From NCBI RefSeq assembly GCF_027943945.1, contig NZ_AP027141.1:744001-808000 (forward strand): a stretch of DNA of 64,000 nucleotides, in the 5' to 3' direction. Source of the DNA: Microbacterium terricola. Its GTDB lineage: Bacteria; Actinomycetota; Actinomycetes; Actinomycetales; Microbacteriaceae. This document shows, piece by piece, positions 1-10,871 of the stretch. The stretch's first letter is position 1, and each line of letters opens with the position of its first letter. The position numbers were made by a program, and so were the translations under genes. The notes under the pieces were generated by a model. That model saw only the letters and a program-made list of their open reading frames with translations. It made no database searches and was not told the origin of the DNA.

Positions 1-557
1 AGGCGCTCGTGCGCAAGATCTATCTGCCGCGCGAGCTGTTCCCGATCGCCGCGATCGTCGGGGCGTTCATCCACTTCCTGCCGCAGCTGGCCATCCTGCT
101 GGTCGTCTCGACGCTGGTCTTCGGCTACATCCCGTCGATCGCGTCGATCGGACTCGTGATCGGCGCGCTGGCGCTCGTCCTCGGCTTCATCATGGGGATC
201 GGGCTGTTCTTCTCCGCCATCAACGTGCGGTACCGGGACGCCTCGAACGTCGTCGAGATCATCCGCACGATCGCGACCTGGTCGTCGCCGATCCTCTACA
301 CGTGGATCATGGTCTACGACATCACCGAGAACGTGCGGTGGCTCTTCAACCTCTACATGGCCAACCCGATCACCGTCGCGGTGGAGATGTTCCACCACGC
401 GTTCTGGGAGCCGGCGGTGTCTGCGACCGATCGCCATGGCTGGCCGCCCGACATGGTCTGGCACGTCGCCTCGGCGGTGGGGATCGCGGTGTTCGCGCTC
501 ATCGTCGGCCAGTACGTCTTCCGTCGCTCCGAGCGCACGTTCGCACAGGACCTGTGA
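1..557 (+). CDS. ABC-2 polysaccharide exporter permease (Wzm/TagG type), 5'-truncated
   Basis: Membrane half of an exporter that moves a lipid-linked glycan or teichoic acid across the cytoplasmic membrane. The reading frame is open from base 3, so the N-terminus lies outside the window and the GTG at base 9 is internal. The visible part begins with the segment VRKIYLPRELFP, typical of this family, then hydrophobic spans (about LFPIAAIVGAFI, LAILLVVSTLVFG and IGLVIGALALVLGFI), the loop motif INVRYRD that family members share, and a last helix before a basic tail. The stop overlaps the ATG of the ATPase gene (ATGA), so the two are probably translationally coupled. The polymer carried is inferred only from the neighbouring rhamnose, cytidylyltransferase and TagB/F genes. 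Confidence 0.85.
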   Translation, partial: ALVRKIYLPRELFPIAAIVGAFIHFLPQLAILLVVSTLVFGYIPSIASIGLVIGALALVLGFIMGIGLFFSAINVRYRDASNVVEIIRTIATWSSPILYTWIMVYDITENVRWLFNLYMANPITVAVEMFHHAFWEPAVSATDRHGWPPDMVWHVASAVGIAVFALIVGQYVFRRSERTFAQDL

Positions 558-1303
558 TGCCCAAGACCAGCACCGAACCGCAGCCGCGCATCGTCGTCGA
601 CCACGTCTCCAAGTGGTTCAACAAGCGCAGCAGCCGCTCCTTCAAAGACGCGTTCATCAACTGGATCCGCCGCCGGCCGGTGCGCTCGCAGCAGTTCCAG
701 GCCCTCAACGACGTGTCGTTCTCGATCGGCGAGGGTGAGTCGGTCGCCGTCATGGGCCTCAACGGGTCGGGGAAGTCGACGACGCTCAAGCTCGTCTCAG
801 GTGTCCTCGAACCGGATGAGGGACGCATCCTCACGCGCGGTCGCGTCGCCGGTCTCATCGAGGTCGGCGCCGGCTTCCACCCGGACCTGACCGGTCGCGA
901 GAACGTCTTCCTCAATGCCGCCATCCTCGGGATGACCGAGAAGGAGACGAAGGCGCGCTTCGACGAGATCGTGGCCTTCAGCGAGATCGGCGACTTCATC
1001 GACCAGGAGGTCAAGCACTACTCCTCCGGCATGTTCATGCGCCTCGCATTCAGCGTCGCCATCCATGTCGAGCTCGATGTGCTGCTCGTCGATGAGGTGC
1101 TCGCGGTGGGAGACGCCCCGTTCCGCGCGAAGTGCAACGCGAAGCTCAAGGAGCTGGCGCAGCGGGGAGTGACGATGATGGTCGTCAGCCACAGCAAGAG
1201 TCAGGTCAAGCAGCTGTGCAGCCGCGGCATCGTCATCCGCAAGGGCCAGGTCGTCTTCGACGGTCCGGTCGCCGAAGCGGTGGACGTGCTCGAGGGCAAG
1301 TAG
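557..1303 (+). CDS. ABC transporter ATP-binding protein (Wzt/TagH type)
   Basis: ATPase subunit partnering the permease just upstream. The protein is 248 residues. It shows a Walker A GLNGSGKST, the degenerate signature YSSGM that polysaccharide-export ATPases have in place of LSGGQ, and a Walker B LDVLLVDEVLAVGD followed by the switch histidine in VVSHS. It ends soon after the nucleotide-binding domain, so it lacks the C-terminal carbohydrate-recognition domain of long Wzt proteins. This fits a TagH-like or short Wzt exporter in which the ATPase does not select the glycan end. The start is the ATG that overlaps the permease stop; longer in-frame extensions run through the permease gene and are not credible. 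It ends one base before the stop of the convergent glycosyltransferase. Confidence 0.9.
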   Translation: MPKTSTEPQPRIVVDHVSKWFNKRSSRSFKDAFINWIRRRPVRSQQFQALNDVSFSIGEGESVAVMGLNGSGKSTTLKLVSGVLEPDEGRILTRGRVAGLIEVGAGFHPDLTGRENVFLNAAILGMTEKETKARFDEIVAFSEIGDFIDQEVKHYSSGMFMRLAFSVAIHVELDVLLVDEVLAVGDAPFRAKCNAKLKELAQRGVTMMVVSHSKSQVKQLCSRGIVIRKGQVVFDGPVAEAVDVLEGK

Positions 1304-1304
1304 G

Positions 1305-2720
1305 TCAGCGACCGCGGTTGCGGCGTCGCAGCCACGCGCCCGTGCGGACGCGGAGGACCCGGTGCGCCCGCGCGGTGGCGGACGCGGCCGCGGTGGCGAC
1401 GCTGCGGACCGACGGACGGGCGGAGGTGCCGATCTCCACGTCCCTGACGCCGATGCGCAGTCCGATCCGCACATGGTCGCCCGCTCGCGGTGCCGTTCCC
1501 CGGTGGCGGTAGATCTCTCCGTCGCGCTCCAGGTGCGTCTCGGCGCCGGCGGCGACGAGGGTGAGGACTCCCGGCAGGATCGCCCGGTCGGCATCGTCAC
1601 CCAGGTCCGCCAGCACCTCCGCCCGGAGGTGCGCGGGCAGGAGCTCGGCCAGGATCTCCGACACCGTGGACGACGGGGCGAGCTCGCGCCCGCCGCTGAG
1701 CAGGCGCACGCCCACGCCGTCACCGTCCAGCCACGCTCGCACGGTCACCTTCTCCAGTGCCCGATCGGCGGCGGCGAACTCGTCAATCGACAGGTGGCGG
1801 ACCATGGCCGCGCCGATCCGCGTCCGCGAGCGGGTCGCCGGCGGGCCCGGCGCCGCGTAGTGCGTGCGCACGATGCGCTGGATCTCGTCGTAGAAGGCCT
1901 GACGTCGCGGCCGAGGCTGATCCCGGAAGAGGGGCGTGTACAGCCTGCCGATCAGCTCGACGCGGAGCCATCGGGCCATGAAGGCGTCGCGCTCCGGACC
2001 GGCGGGCAGCAGGCTCTCCACGATGTCGAGCACGTGATCGACCACCCCGTAGTAGTCGACGGGGTCGTACGGGCTGAAGCCGGCATTGCGGCCGTCGTCC
2101 CGGCTGATGTGGAAGTAGCAGTCGTAGTCGGCGTAGATCGAGATGACTTCGGCCCGCAGGTACGCGGTGGTGACGAAGACGTGATCCTCCAACCGGTGCC
2201 TGCCCTCGGGGAAGCGGAGCCCGATCTCGTCGAGGAAGGCGCGGCGGAACATCTTGTGCGGCGTCTGGCTGTTCTGCACCGAGTCCGTGCCGATCCGAGC
2301 CCGCGGCACGGAGCGCCGGAACAGCACGGTCGGCACGCTGCGCCTGATCCCGACCATCTTCCCGATCACCACGTCGGAGTGGTTCGCCCGCGCGTAGTCG
2401 TACAGGCGCTGCAGCGCCTCGTCGCCGAGCCAGTCATCCTGGTCGACGAACTGGATGTACTCGCCGCGGGCCTGCTCGATGCCGACGTTGCGCGGCTGCC
2501 CAGGCCAGCCGTGGTTCTCCTGATGGATGACGGCCGCGTCGGGACGACCGCTGCACCACTCGTCCAGGAGTTCCGCGGTGCCGTCGGTGGATCCGTCGTC
2601 GACGAAGATCGCCTCGACGCGGATGCCGTCGAGGATCTGCCGGTCGAGCGAGTCGAGCAGGGGCCGGAGGTACTCGCCCGGGTTGTACACCGGGACGACC
2701 ACGCTGACCGCGACCGGCAT
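1305..2720 (-). CDS. Family 2 glycosyltransferase
   Basis: Transfers a sugar from a nucleotide donor, probably at the cytoplasmic face, onto the polymer made by this locus. The 471-residue protein starts with the GT2 signature VSVVVPVYNPGEYL. It then shows FVDDGSTDGT and the metal-binding region QFVDQDDWL (DxD-type), all inside a GT-A domain of roughly 240 residues. The C-terminal half is unassigned; it resembles extensions seen in teichoic-acid-type GT2 enzymes but has no motif I can name. The ATG start lies 2 bases after the stop of the RmlC-RmlD gene, making this the last gene of the rml operon. Rhamnosyltransferase activity is plausible from that position but is inference. Confidence 0.85.
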   Translation of the reverse strand: MPVAVSVVVPVYNPGEYLRPLLDSLDRQILDGIRVEAIFVDDGSTDGTAELLDEWCSGRPDAAVIHQENHGWPGQPRNVGIEQARGEYIQFVDQDDWLGDEALQRLYDYARANHSDVVIGKMVGIRRSVPTVLFRRSVPRARIGTDSVQNSQTPHKMFRRAFLDEIGLRFPEGRHRLEDHVFVTTAYLRAEVISIYADYDCYFHISRDDGRNAGFSPYDPVDYYGVVDHVLDIVESLLPAGPERDAFMARWLRVELIGRLYTPLFRDQPRPRRQAFYDEIQRIVRTHYAAPGPPATRSRTRIGAAMVRHLSIDEFAAADRALEKVTVRAWLDGDGVGVRLLSGGRELAPSSTVSEILAELLPAHLRAEVLADLGDDADRAILPGVLTLVAAGAETHLERDGEIYRHRGTAPRAGDHVRIGLRIGVRDVEIGTSARPSVRSVATAAASATARAHRVLRVRTGAWLRRRNRGR

Positions 2721-2722
2721 GC

Positions 2723-4138
2723 TCACCCTCGAGCGGACAGGTACTCGGCGAGCGACGTGCGCCAGTCGGCCGGTGCGTATCCCGCAGCCTCGATCTTCGC
2801 CAGATCCAGCGCGCTGTTGCGCGGGCGCGGGGCGACGGGGGAGACCGCGCCGGAGAAGTACTCCTCGGTCGATACGGGCGTCACGCGTGCCGGGTCGTGG
2901 CCGCCGGCCGTGAAGACCGCCGCGGCGATCTCGGCCCACGAGGCGACGTCACCGCTGTTCGTGACGTCGTACACGCCGAAGGGCGAACCGCTCTCGAGCA
3001 GATGACGGATGCTGCGCGCGATCTCATCGGTGAAGGTCAGGCGTCCGAACTGGTCGTCGACGACCTTCGGGTCGATCCCGCGCTCGGCCAGGCTCGCCAT
3101 CGTCCGGACGAAGTTGCCGCCCTCGCCGATCACCCAGCTCGTGCGGATGAGGTAGTGCCGCGGCGTCGTGGCGGCCGCGAGGTCGCCGGCCGCCTTCGTC
3201 TGGCCGTACACGCCCAGCGGGGCGGGCAGGTCGTCCTCGGCGTACGGCTGCGGCTTCGTGCCGTCGAAGACGTAGTCGCTCGACACGTGCACGAGGGTGA
3301 TGCCGTTCTGGCTGGCGACGCGCGCGAGCGCCGCGACGGCGGTGGCGTTCGTCGCCCATGCCGCCGCGCGCCCCTCGGGGGTCTCGGCGGCATCCACGGC
3401 CGTGTAGGCGGCGGCGTTGATGATCGTGCCGTAGTCGCGCCAGCGTCGCGCGTCGGCGAGGTCGGGGGCGCGGAGGTCGAGCGTCGAGCGGTCGGCGTAC
3501 TCGAGGTGCGGCGCGTCGCCGAACTCGGCGCGCAGCGCTCTGCCGAGCTGTCCGGTCGCGCCGGTCACCAGGGTCTTCCTCGGCGGGACGGGCGTCACCT
3601 CGGCGAGCACCGGGTGGCCCTTGTCCTTGTCGGAGACCTCGGCCTCGGACAGCGGGATGGGCCACGCGATGGCGGCGGTCTCGTCGGCGAGGTTGAGGAA
3701 GCTGTACGCCGCCTCGGGCGACCAGTGGTCGTTGACGAGGTAGGTGTACGCGGTGTCGGGCTCCAGCGTCTGGTACGAGTTGCCGACGCCGCGGGGCACG
3801 AAGATCGCCCGCGAGGGGTCGAGCTGCGTCGTGAACACGGCACCGAAGCTGGGGCCCTCGCGCAGGTCGACCCACGCCCCGAAGATGCGGCCGGTGGCGA
3901 CCGACACCCACTTGTCCCACGGCTCGGCGTGGATGCCGCGGGTCGTGCCGACGGCGTCGTTGAACGAGACGTTGTTCTGCACGGGGCCGAAGTCGGGAAG
4001 ACCCAGCGCGGTCATCTTCTCGCGCTGCCAGTTCTCCTTGAACCAGCCGCGGGCGTCGCCGTGCACCGGGAGGTCCCACACGACCAGCCCGGGGATGGGG
4101 GTCTGGCTCGGCTGCAGCGGCTTCCCGTATTCCGTCAC
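2723..4138 (-). CDS. rmlCD: Fused dTDP-4-dehydrorhamnose 3,5-epimerase / dTDP-4-dehydrorhamnose reductase
   Basis: Carries out the last two steps of dTDP-L-rhamnose synthesis in one 471-residue chain. Residues about 12-180 are the RmlC cupin: GDARGWFKENW, catalytic-type histidine in RGIHAEPWDKW (H70), and the YTYLVND region. Residues about 188-471 are the RmlD SDR: NAD(P)-binding GATGQLG (193-199), HVSSDYVFDG, and the catalytic pair in YGQTK (Y311, K315). Canonical RmlC is about 185 residues and RmlD about 290, so both domains are complete. The gene sits between rmlB (stop at 4139) and the GT2 gene, in pathway order. A fused RmlC-RmlD is known from some actinobacteria; the two-enzyme assignment is secure, the fusion junction approximate. 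Confidence 0.92.
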   Translation of the reverse strand: MTEYGKPLQPSQTPIPGLVVWDLPVHGDARGWFKENWQREKMTALGLPDFGPVQNNVSFNDAVGTTRGIHAEPWDKWVSVATGRIFGAWVDLREGPSFGAVFTTQLDPSRAIFVPRGVGNSYQTLEPDTAYTYLVNDHWSPEAAYSFLNLADETAAIAWPIPLSEAEVSDKDKGHPVLAEVTPVPPRKTLVTGATGQLGRALRAEFGDAPHLEYADRSTLDLRAPDLADARRWRDYGTIINAAAYTAVDAAETPEGRAAAWATNATAVAALARVASQNGITLVHVSSDYVFDGTKPQPYAEDDLPAPLGVYGQTKAAGDLAAATTPRHYLIRTSWVIGEGGNFVRTMASLAERGIDPKVVDDQFGRLTFTDEIARSIRHLLESGSPFGVYDVTNSGDVASWAEIAAAVFTAGGHDPARVTPVSTEEYFSGAVSPVAPRPRNSALDLAKIEAAGYAPADWRTSLAEYLSARG

Positions 4139-6015
<1,877 letters not shown>

Positions 6016-6073
6016 CGTGGCATAGCCGGGGGTTCTCCCAAGGAAACGCAGATCTCGCGCTTGTTACGTCTGT

Positions 6074-7459
6074 TCAGTGCTTGCGCATCTGCTCGACCTG
6101 CACTGTGACGATCTGACCGGTGAGGTCGCTGGCGAGGACCTGAAGACTGACCGAGGCCACGTCGTCCGGATCGAGGAGCGAGTCCTCGGGTTCTTCGCCG
6201 AATGCCTTGGCCCGCATCGGGGTGCGCGTGCGCTGCGGATTGATGCAGTTGATGCGCACGCCGTCGGGCGCCCACTCCTCCGAGAGCGCCTGCGTCAGGT
6301 TGACGATGGCGGCCTTGCTCGCGGAGTAGACGCCGTAGTTCGCGCGTCCACGGGTGTGGGAGCTGGACGTGAACAGCAGCATCTGCCCACCGGTCTGCGC
6401 CAGGTATTTGTGTGCGGCGCGAGAGACGATCACCGGTGCGAGGAAGTTCGTCTCGATGCTCGCCTCGATGTGCTCCACGTCGGTCTCGGTCAGCGGGCCC
6501 ATCTGCAGCACGCCGGCCGACATCACGACGAGGTCGATCCGCCCCGACCGCTGATGGGCCGCCTGCAGCGCTTCGTCCACCTGCTCGTGGGCGCGCACGT
6601 CGGTGCCCGTGCTCGAACGGCTGAACTCGTGGACCTCGGCGCCGGCCTGCGTCGCGAGATCGACGATGCTCTTGCCGATGCCGTAGCTGCCGCCGAAGAC
6701 GACGACCACCTTCCCGCGAAGGTCCGGGAGCTCGTCGATGGCGGACAGGCTCTCCGACTGCAGCTGGAAGAGCTTGTCGGCGATGTGCACGTCGATCGGC
6801 TCGGTGATCTTCATGTTCTCGGCGGAACCCTCGACCACGTAGATCGGGACGTGCGGCAGGTAGGTGAACACCACGCCGCAGTCGTCGGTCGCGTGGAACG
6901 TCTTGTCCTGCTCGGCGAGCCGATACGCCTCGCGGATCGTGCCGAGCCGGAACGCCTGCGGCGTCTGGCCGCGGCGCAGGGTGGAGCGGTCCGGGATGTT
7001 CGTGATGTGCGAGGCGGCGTCGATCTCGATGATCGTGTCCGCCGAGGGGATCGCCACGTCCACGGCGTCGTAGTCGTCCAGCGCCTCGACGCAGTCCTCC
7101 AGGATGCGCTCGCCCACGAACGGTCGCACGGCGTCGTGGAGGATGACCTTGGTGGCAGGGTCGTCGCCCAGCACGGCGAGAGCGGCCTGCGTGGAGTCGT
7201 TGCGGCTGACTCCGCCCGGAATGATCCGGGTGAGCTTGGGGAAGCGCTCAGGGTCCTTGAGGGAGTCGAGCTCGCTGAGCGAACCCGCGTTCATCACGAT
7301 GACGATCTCGTCGATCACCGGGCTCGCGTTGACGACGTCGAGCGTGTGCTCGACGATCGCCTTGCCCGCGATCTTGATGAGCTGCTTGGGGATGCCGAGG
7401 CCGACGCGGACGCCGATGCCGCCGGCGAGAATGACGGCGACGGTGCGGCTCGGGGGCAT
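6074..7459 (-). CDS. Fused D-ribitol-5-phosphate cytidylyltransferase-like / SDR oxidoreductase (TarI-TarJ / Bcs1 type)
   Basis: Predicted to make CDP-ribitol: the SDR half would reduce D-ribulose 5-phosphate and the IspD/TarI-like half would add CMP from CTP. In the 461-residue protein, residues about 8-230 show ILAGGIGVRVGLGIPKQLIK, the CTP-binding loop of IspD/TarI proteins, plus PGGVSRNDSTQAA and HDAVRPF. Residues about 245-461 show the SDR fold: VVVFGGSYGIGKSI, then the serine region LLFTSSSHTRG and the catalytic YSASK. The domain order matches Haemophilus Bcs1/Acs1-type enzymes. An IspD role in isoprenoid synthesis is less likely because of the SDR fusion and the teichoic-acid context. 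A weak AGGAAA precedes the ATG. Confidence 0.85.
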   Translation of the reverse strand: MPPSRTVAVILAGGIGVRVGLGIPKQLIKIAGKAIVEHTLDVVNASPVIDEIVIVMNAGSLSELDSLKDPERFPKLTRIIPGGVSRNDSTQAALAVLGDDPATKVILHDAVRPFVGERILEDCVEALDDYDAVDVAIPSADTIIEIDAASHITNIPDRSTLRRGQTPQAFRLGTIREAYRLAEQDKTFHATDDCGVVFTYLPHVPIYVVEGSAENMKITEPIDVHIADKLFQLQSESLSAIDELPDLRGKVVVVFGGSYGIGKSIVDLATQAGAEVHEFSRSSTGTDVRAHEQVDEALQAAHQRSGRIDLVVMSAGVLQMGPLTETDVEHIEASIETNFLAPVIVSRAAHKYLAQTGGQMLLFTSSSHTRGRANYGVYSASKAAIVNLTQALSEEWAPDGVRINCINPQRTRTPMRAKAFGEEPEDSLLDPDDVASVSLQVLASDLTGQIVTVQVEQMRKH

Positions 7460-7571
7460 CGAGGTTTCCTAGCGGTGTGAGCGTGAGGGCTTCGATACAT
7501 CCTATTGCGCGCGAGTTCTGCGCACCGCCCGGGGCTCTCAGGGTTCGCGATCCTATCGATGGCACAATCGT

Positions 7572-9788
7572 GTGGTGACAACCGACACGGCCACTCCGCC
7601 CCTGGAGCGCACTCGAGCAGAGCTGCGGCGGGGGCATGAGGTGCATTCCGGGGTGGACAGGCCGCGGAAGACCTCGAGCTTCCGGCCCGACATCCAGGGG
7701 CTCCGGGCGGTCGCCGTCGGCACGGTCCTGCTCTTCCACGCGAACCTCTCGCTGTTCCGCGGCGGGTTCGTGGGCGTCGACATCTTCTTCGTGATCTCCG
7801 GCTTCCTCATCACGGGAATCCTTCTGCGCGAAGCCCAGAGCACGGGGCGCATCCGCCTCGGCGACTTCTACGCGAAGCGTGCGCGCCGCATCCTGCCCGC
7901 GGCGACGGTCGTCCTGCTCGTCACCCTCGCGCTCACGGTGCTGATCCTCCCGCAGATCCGGTGGGAGTCGATCGGCATCGAGGCGATCGCGTCTGCCTTG
8001 TATGTCGTGAACTGGGTGTTCGCAGCCGGCACCGACTACCTGAACGCCGAGGTCGCTGCGAGCCCGCTGCAGCACTTCTGGACGCTGGCGGTCGAGGAGC
8101 AGTTCTACATCGTCTGGCCGCTGGTCCTCGTGGTGCTGCTCGCGCTGCTTCGGCGCAAGGCGAGGTCGGGGACGCTCTCAGACCGTGGCGCGGGCGCGGT
8201 CCGCGCGGCCCGCGTCGGCGTGCTGATGATCCTCGTGCCGTCGCTGCTGTACTCCATCTCCTACACCGCCATCGACCCTGCGCCCGCCTACTTCGTCACG
8301 ACGACGAGACTGTGGGAACTCGCGATCGGCGCAGCGCTCGCCGTCTTCGCAGCCCAGGTGGCCCGCATTCCGCACTGGCTGGGTCACACCCTCGGCTGGG
8401 CCGGCCTTGCCGCGATCGTGGCCGCGACCCTGCTGTTCTCCCACTCCACGCCGTTCCCCGGCTATGCCGCTCTCGTGCCGACCCTCGGGGCCGCCGCGAT
8501 CATCGCCGCGGGCATGAATGGAAGGGCCGAGGTCGGGGTCGGCCGGCTCCTCACTCTGAAGCCGATGCGCTGGATCGGCGACATCTCCTACTCGCTCTAC
8601 CTGTGGCATTGGCCGCTCCTCGTCGTCGGCACGTTCCTGCTCGGCGGCGAGCTGCGCGCCCGATACGGGCTGCTGATCGTGGCATTCGCCGTGCTGCCGG
8701 CATGGCTGAGCTACCGGTTCATCGAGAAGCCCTTCCAGAACTGGCCCTGGCTGAAGCGATCGGTGCGTCGTTCGCTGCTGGGCGGAGTGAGCCTGATGGC
8801 GGTGACCGTCGTCTGCGCCTCGCTGGTCTACGTCACGCCGGGAAAGCTGAATCCGGAATACGACACCGCAGGCACCACGCAGAAGCTCGGCGCGGAGGCG
8901 CTGACCGACGACTTCGCGAACGACGATCTCGCGACCTTCACGGATGCGGGGAAGCCGGTCGACAAGGTCGAGGGCGGATTCACCCCCTCTGCCATCAACG
9001 CGCGCAAGGACAACACGGTCGTGTACGCGCTCGACTGCCATCTGGGCAGCCCCGAAGCCACCCCGAAGATCGACGGCTGCATCTTCGGTGATCCTGAGGG
9101 CGATGTGAGCGTGGTGCTGATCGGAGACTCGCACGCGGCCAACTGGGCGCCGCCGTACATCGCGCTCGCAGAGAAGTACGGCTGGAGGCTGCGGATCACG
9201 ACCAAGGCCTCGTGCGGCTTCTCCGGCTCGAGTCAGGCCGATGCCAACGGCGGTGAGTACACCACGTGCAACGAGTGGAGCGCGACGAGCTTCGATCAGA
9301 TCCTCGAGGAGAGCCCCGACCTGCTCATCACGGCGAACAGGTTCACTCGGGCGGCATGGCCGGTGGAACCCACGCGTGAGAAGGCGCGGCTCGCATACGC
9401 CGACGATCTCCACGACAATCTCCAGCGGATGAACGACGCGGGCATCGCGACGTTGGTGATGAACGCGACACCGCGGATGACCACGGATGTCCCCGAGTGC
9501 ATGTCGGCGAACCCGGGCCACCTGACCGCGTGCGCGACGCCGCGAGAGGACGCATTCGGGCCGGGCAGCGGGTACGTGAAGCGCACGGTCAAGGGGCTCT
9601 CGGACGCGGACGTCATCGACATGAGCAACTGGGTCTGCCCGGACGCCGACGCGTGCGCTGCCGTCGTCGGGCACGTCGTGGTCTGGCGGGACTCTGCGCA
9701 CTTCACCGAGACGTATGCGCGAACGCTGGCCGAGCCGCTCGAGGCCAAGCTGCGGCAGTCGGACCTGGCGCGCAGCGTGCTGTGGTGA
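7572..9788 (+). CDS. OatA-like membrane acyltransferase (acyltransferase-3 plus SGNH domain)
   Basis: Likely O-acetylates an exported glycan or peptidoglycan. The 738-residue protein has a soluble N-terminus, then from RPDIQGLRAVAV an acyltransferase-3 domain with about ten membrane spans (VGVDIFFVISGFLIT, ISYSLYLWHWPLLV, FIEKPFQN). A periplasmic SGNH-hydrolase-like domain follows after about residue 420. The SGNH catalytic residues are visible: GDSHAANW with Ser520, and the C-terminal DSAH pair with Asp707 and His710. This architecture is that of OatA and similar enzymes. The start is one of two consecutive GTG codons (7572 or 7575). It is transcribed divergently from the CDP-ribitol-type gene, with 112 bases between them. 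Confidence 0.9.
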   Translation: MVTTDTATPPLERTRAELRRGHEVHSGVDRPRKTSSFRPDIQGLRAVAVGTVLLFHANLSLFRGGFVGVDIFFVISGFLITGILLREAQSTGRIRLGDFYAKRARRILPAATVVLLVTLALTVLILPQIRWESIGIEAIASALYVVNWVFAAGTDYLNAEVAASPLQHFWTLAVEEQFYIVWPLVLVVLLALLRRKARSGTLSDRGAGAVRAARVGVLMILVPSLLYSISYTAIDPAPAYFVTTTRLWELAIGAALAVFAAQVARIPHWLGHTLGWAGLAAIVAATLLFSHSTPFPGYAALVPTLGAAAIIAAGMNGRAEVGVGRLLTLKPMRWIGDISYSLYLWHWPLLVVGTFLLGGELRARYGLLIVAFAVLPAWLSYRFIEKPFQNWPWLKRSVRRSLLGGVSLMAVTVVCASLVYVTPGKLNPEYDTAGTTQKLGAEALTDDFANDDLATFTDAGKPVDKVEGGFTPSAINARKDNTVVYALDCHLGSPEATPKIDGCIFGDPEGDVSVVLIGDSHAANWAPPYIALAEKYGWRLRITTKASCGFSGSSQADANGGEYTTCNEWSATSFDQILEESPDLLITANRFTRAAWPVEPTREKARLAYADDLHDNLQRMNDAGIATLVMNATPRMTTDVPECMSANPGHLTACATPREDAFGPGSGYVKRTVKGLSDADVIDMSNWVCPDADACAAVVGHVVVWRDSAHFTETYARTLAEPLEAKLRQSDLARSVLW

Positions 9789-9902
9789 CTCTGACGCCTG
9801 GCCGTCCAGATAACGGGCAGAAGCCCCTGCGGTAAGATGTTGCGGTTGACCGCCGCAGCGTTGTGGATGAAGCGAAAAGTAACCAAGGAGACAATCAGAG
9901 GC

Positions 9903-10868
9903 ATGCGGGACTACGACTACAGCGACCTCAAGGATCTCGCCGCCGACCCGGACCACAAAGCAGCCATGCTCGCCGTGCTGCTCGAGTTCGACAAGTTCTG
10001 CGAGGAGAACAACCTCACCTACTACCTCTCCGGCGGGACGCTGCTGGGTGCGGCGAGGCACAAGGGGTTCATCCCGTGGGATGACGACGTCGACGTCAAC
10101 ATGCCGAGGGCCGACTGCGAGAAGCTCATGGAGCTGTCCGGAGGCCGGATCGGCGACTTCGAGCTGGTTCCGCCGAACTCGTCGCCGAAGTACTTCGCCT
10201 ACCACTGGAAGCTCTACTCCGAGGCGATCCTCGTCGCCAAGCGCACCAAGGGCGGGATCGGCAGCAAGGTCTACCCGATCTTCCTGGACATCTTCCCGAT
10301 CGACGGCCTGCCCGACACGGAAGAGAAGAACGTCGAGCACTACGCCGAGATCAAGCGCAGGAAGGACCGCGTCCGCCACGCGCGCAACGTGCGCCGATAC
10401 CGCGGTCTGAACCCCTACCGGCTCGTCCGCAACCGGCTCGCAACGCGCATCTACCGCCGCATGGGCGTGGGGCCGCTGTTCGACAAGGTCATCGAGCTCG
10501 CGACCTCGATTCCCTTCGAGAGCGCCGACCACGTCGGCGTGATGATGACCAACGTGCACACGACGGAAGAACGTGTCGTCAAGTCCGAGTACGCCCCGGT
10601 CATCAAGATGGAGTTCGAGGGCCACATGCTGTCGGCGCCGGCCGGATACGACACCTACCTCCGCCAGCTCTACGGGGCCAACTACATGGAGTGGCTGCCC
10701 GTGCACAAGCGGGTCCCGCGCCACGACTTCGTGACGTTCTTCTCCCACGGGCAGGGCGAGAAGCCGCGAGGCCTCGAAGCGCAGCTGGCCCGCGAAGAGC
10801 AGCGGGAAGCGGCCGAGGGCGATTCCCCGGTCGCGGATGATGACGAGATGCTAGACGAGATGGCCTGA
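9903..10868 (+). CDS. LicD family phosphotransferase
   Basis: LicD-family enzymes transfer a phospho-alcohol group from a CDP-activated donor onto a glycan. Bacterial LicD uses CDP-choline; the eukaryotic relatives fukutin and FKRP use CDP-ribitol. The core motif lies at residues about 40-69: YYLSGGTLLGAARHKG, followed by IPWDDDVDVNMPR with the DDDVD metal-binding cluster. The chosen ATG (321 residues) has AAGGAG at 9885-9890; an in-frame ATG at 9837 would add 22 unlikely residues. It opens a plus operon that also encodes a TarI-like cytidylyltransferase, and no choline kinase or uptake gene is visible. A ribitol-phosphate or other polyol-phosphate donor is therefore a reasonable inference. 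Confidence 0.88.
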   Translation: MRDYDYSDLKDLAADPDHKAAMLAVLLEFDKFCEENNLTYYLSGGTLLGAARHKGFIPWDDDVDVNMPRADCEKLMELSGGRIGDFELVPPNSSPKYFAYHWKLYSEAILVAKRTKGGIGSKVYPIFLDIFPIDGLPDTEEKNVEHYAEIKRRKDRVRHARNVRRYRGLNPYRLVRNRLATRIYRRMGVGPLFDKVIELATSIPFESADHVGVMMTNVHTTEERVVKSEYAPVIKMEFEGHMLSAPAGYDTYLRQLYGANYMEWLPVHKRVPRHDFVTFFSHGQGEKPRGLEAQLAREEQREAAEGDSPVADDDEMLDEMA

Positions 10869-10871
10869 CGG

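Noticed and set aside
9837..9902. The earlier in-frame ATG for licD
   Set aside because: No ribosome-binding site precedes it and the added 22 residues are not LicD-like; AAGGAG favours the ATG at 9903.
8178..10748. An 856-codon minus-strand frame opposite the acyltransferase and licD genes
   Set aside because: Antisense to two well-supported genes and without domain features.
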